6,272 nucleotides of DNA, from the NCBI GenBank assembly GCA_030151865.1, contig JASLCK010000288.1, positions 1 through 6,272 on the forward strand, in the 5' to 3' direction. The position numbers and the translations under genes are program-made. Shown here piece by piece: positions 5,072-6,272 of the stretch. This DNA comes from Rhodospirillaceae bacterium. GTDB lineage: Bacteria; Pseudomonadota; Alphaproteobacteria; Rhodospirillales; Magnetospirillaceae. The notes beneath the pieces are model-generated. The model was not told the DNA's origin and did no database searches. It was given only the letters and a program-made list of their open reading frames with translations. How positions within the stretch are numbered: the stretch's first letter is position 1; each line of letters begins with the position of its first letter.

Positions 5072-6171
5072 TGGGTTTTAACTGCGGTATCGTCGGTCTG
5101 CCCAATGTCGGCAAATCGACCCTGTTCAATGCGCTGACCTCGACCGCGGCGGCCCAGGCGGCCAATTATCCGTTCTGCACCATCGAACCCAATGTGGGGC
5201 GCGTCGCCGTGCCGGACCCGCGCCTGGACAAGCTGGCCGAAGCCGCCAAGTCGCAGAAGATCATCCCCACCCAGTTGGAATTCGTCGATATCGCCGGTCT
5301 GGTGCGCGGCGCCAGCCGGGGCGAAGGTCTGGGCAACCAGTTTCTGGCCAACATCCGCGAAGTGGACGCCATCGTCCATGTGCTGCGCTGCTTTGAAGAC
5401 GGCGACATCACCCACGTCGAAGGCAATGTCGATCCGGTGCGCGACGCCGAAACCATCGAAACCGAACTGATGCTGGCCGATCTGGACAGCCTGGAACGCC
5501 GCGTCATCAACGCCCAGAAAAAGGCTAAGGGCGGCGACAAGGATTCCAAGGCCCAGTTGGAAGTGATGGAACCGGCCCTGGCTGCCCTGCAAGCGGGCAA
5601 GCCGGTGCGCTCGGTCGCTTATGACGCCGATCAGCGGGTCATCCTGCGCACGCTGGGGCTGCTGACTTCGAAGCCGGTGCTGTACGCCTGCAACGTCGAA
5701 GAAGCGTCTGCCGCCACCGGCAACGAATTTTCAGCCAAGGTCGCGGAAATGGCCAAGGCCCAGGGCGCGGCCCATGTGGTGATTTCGGCGGCCATCGAAG
5801 CGGAAGTGGCGCAATTGTCCGACCCGGCGGAAAAGCAGGAATTCCTGGAAACCCTGGGGCTGGAGGAAACCGGCCTGACCCGTGTCATCCGCGCCGGGTT
5901 CGATCTGCTGCACCTGATCACCTTCTTCACCGTCGGGCCGAAGGAAGCCCATGCCTGGACCCTGCCCAAGGGGCTGAAGGCTCCGCAGGCGGCGGGTGTG
6001 ATCCATACCGATTTCGAACGCGGCTTTATCCGTGCCGAAACCATTTCCTATAACGATTTCATCACCTGCGGCGGTGAAAGTGCCGCCAAGGAAGCCGGAA
6101 AGATGCGTCTGGAAGGCAAGGAATATCTGGTCCAGGACGGCGACATCTTCCACTTCCTGTTCAACGTCTGA
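5071..6171 (+). CDS. ychF: Redox-regulated ribosome-associated ATPase YchF (OLA1 family)
   Basis: YchF is an Obg-family P-loop protein that prefers ATP to GTP and associates with ribosomes; it has been linked to stress and translation-initiation control. The 366-aa product has the usual length. Seen: P-loop GLPNVGKST (9-17), TIEPNVGRVAVPDPRL (37-52), switch II DIAGLVRGASRGEGLGNQF (73-91), and NVEE (208-211) in place of the GTP-specifying NKxD, the hallmark of ATP specificity. A coiled-coil insertion runs from about 130 to 205. A C-terminal TGS domain (about 281-366) includes FFTVGPKEAHAWTLPKG (285-301), IHTDFERGFIRAE (311-323) and the ending QDGDIFHFLFNV. The ATG overlaps the pth stop as TGATG, and GGAGG (5060-5064) lies six bases upstream, so it can be coupled and also start efficiently on its own. 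The pth-ychF pairing is widespread in proteobacteria. Confidence 0.98.
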   Translation: MGFNCGIVGLPNVGKSTLFNALTSTAAAQAANYPFCTIEPNVGRVAVPDPRLDKLAEAAKSQKIIPTQLEFVDIAGLVRGASRGEGLGNQFLANIREVDAIVHVLRCFEDGDITHVEGNVDPVRDAETIETELMLADLDSLERRVINAQKKAKGGDKDSKAQLEVMEPALAALQAGKPVRSVAYDADQRVILRTLGLLTSKPVLYACNVEEASAATGNEFSAKVAEMAKAQGAAHVVISAAIEAEVAQLSDPAEKQEFLETLGLEETGLTRVIRAGFDLLHLITFFTVGPKEAHAWTLPKGLKAPQAAGVIHTDFERGFIRAETISYNDFITCGGESAAKEAGKMRLEGKEYLVQDGDIFHFLFNV

Positions 6172-6194
6172 TCGGTTGTCCGATCCGTTAGCGT

Positions 6195-6221
6195 CGATGG
6201 CCGGGCTTGTCCCGGCCATTG
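6195..6221. terminator. Hairpin downstream of ychF, terminator and/or REP-like palindrome
   Basis: ATGGCCGGG (6197-6205) and CCCGGCCAT (6211-6219) pair perfectly around CTTGT; a G-T and a C-G pair extend the stem to 11 bp. It lies 23 bases past the ychF stop, fitting the end of the rplY-pth-ychF transcript. A short TTGTCGTT follows, not a clean T-run. From general knowledge, GGCCGGGcttgtCCCGGCC palindromes recur between genes in several alphaproteobacterial genomes, so it may be a dispersed palindrome doubling as a terminator. Confidence 0.6.
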
Positions 6222-6223
6222 TC

Positions 6224-6272
6224 GTTAATGCCTCTGGCTGGTGCCGGAGGCGCCGCCGCCAGAGGCATTAAC
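6224..6272. repeat. Perfect 15-bp inverted repeat with structured loop at the window end
   Basis: GTTAATGCCTCTGGC (6224-6238) and GCCAGAGGCATTAAC (6258-6272) are exact inverse complements. Between them GGTGCC (6240-6245) and GGCGCC (6249-6254) form a further 6-bp stem (one G-T pair) capped by GGA, so almost the entire 49 bases fold into one hairpin. It directly follows the hairpin at 6195-6221. Candidates are a REP/BIME-type intergenic element, a terminator for a convergent gene beyond the window, or the end of a miniature transposable element. The window stops at the last paired base, so the arms might extend further. Confidence 0.7.

Noticed and set aside
6032..6271. Forward ORF running from inside ychF through the terminal palindromes
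   Set aside because: It is out of frame with ychF, and its C-terminal part is the translation of two hairpins; no evidence of a real gene.

Overview
The window looks like a chromosomal segment of a GC-rich alphaproteobacterium. The rplY-pth-ychF order, the protein sequences and the polyamine genes suggest a Rhodospirillales / Magnetospirillum-like genome. That assignment is inference from recognisable proteins; no search was run.

Layout: (1) 1-420, minus strand: the N-terminal 140 codons of a PLP-dependent ornithine/lysine decarboxylase, cut by the window edge. (2) 421-981: a gene-poor divergent control region. On the minus strand it holds a sigma70-like promoter (775-804), a leader of about 350 nt, a 20-codon upstream ORF with a strong ribosome binding site (589-651), and repeats able to form alternative hairpins ahead of the decarboxylase. 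This arrangement resembles the speF RNA element known upstream of alphaproteobacterial ornithine decarboxylases. Further right are an 11-bp inverted repeat (833-892) and an AT-rich putative promoter facing right. (3) 982-1935, plus strand: an unrecognised 317-aa protein with a disordered, toxin/effector-like N-terminus and a probable GNAT-like core, AT-richer than its surroundings. (4) 1954-1980: a strong hairpin between convergent genes. (5) 1994-2884, minus strand: an agmatinase-family ureohydrolase. (6) 3025-3717, plus strand: a YiiM-type MOSC-domain protein, divergent from the agmatinase. (7) 3829-6171, plus strand: a compact housekeeping cluster of ribosomal protein L25 (Ctc type), peptidyl-tRNA hydrolase and the ATPase YchF, with a 4-nt gap and then a 1-nt overlap. 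(8) 6172-6272: two strong palindromes, the second with perfect 15-bp arms ending exactly at the window edge.

The decarboxylase and the agmatinase family both serve polyamine synthesis and lie on the same strand, separated by the unusual gene at 982-1935, which may be an insertion between them. L25, Pth and YchF all act on or around the ribosome and are probably co-transcribed. The observations most worth follow-up are the decarboxylase leader with its short peptide, and the orphan effector-like GNAT protein.
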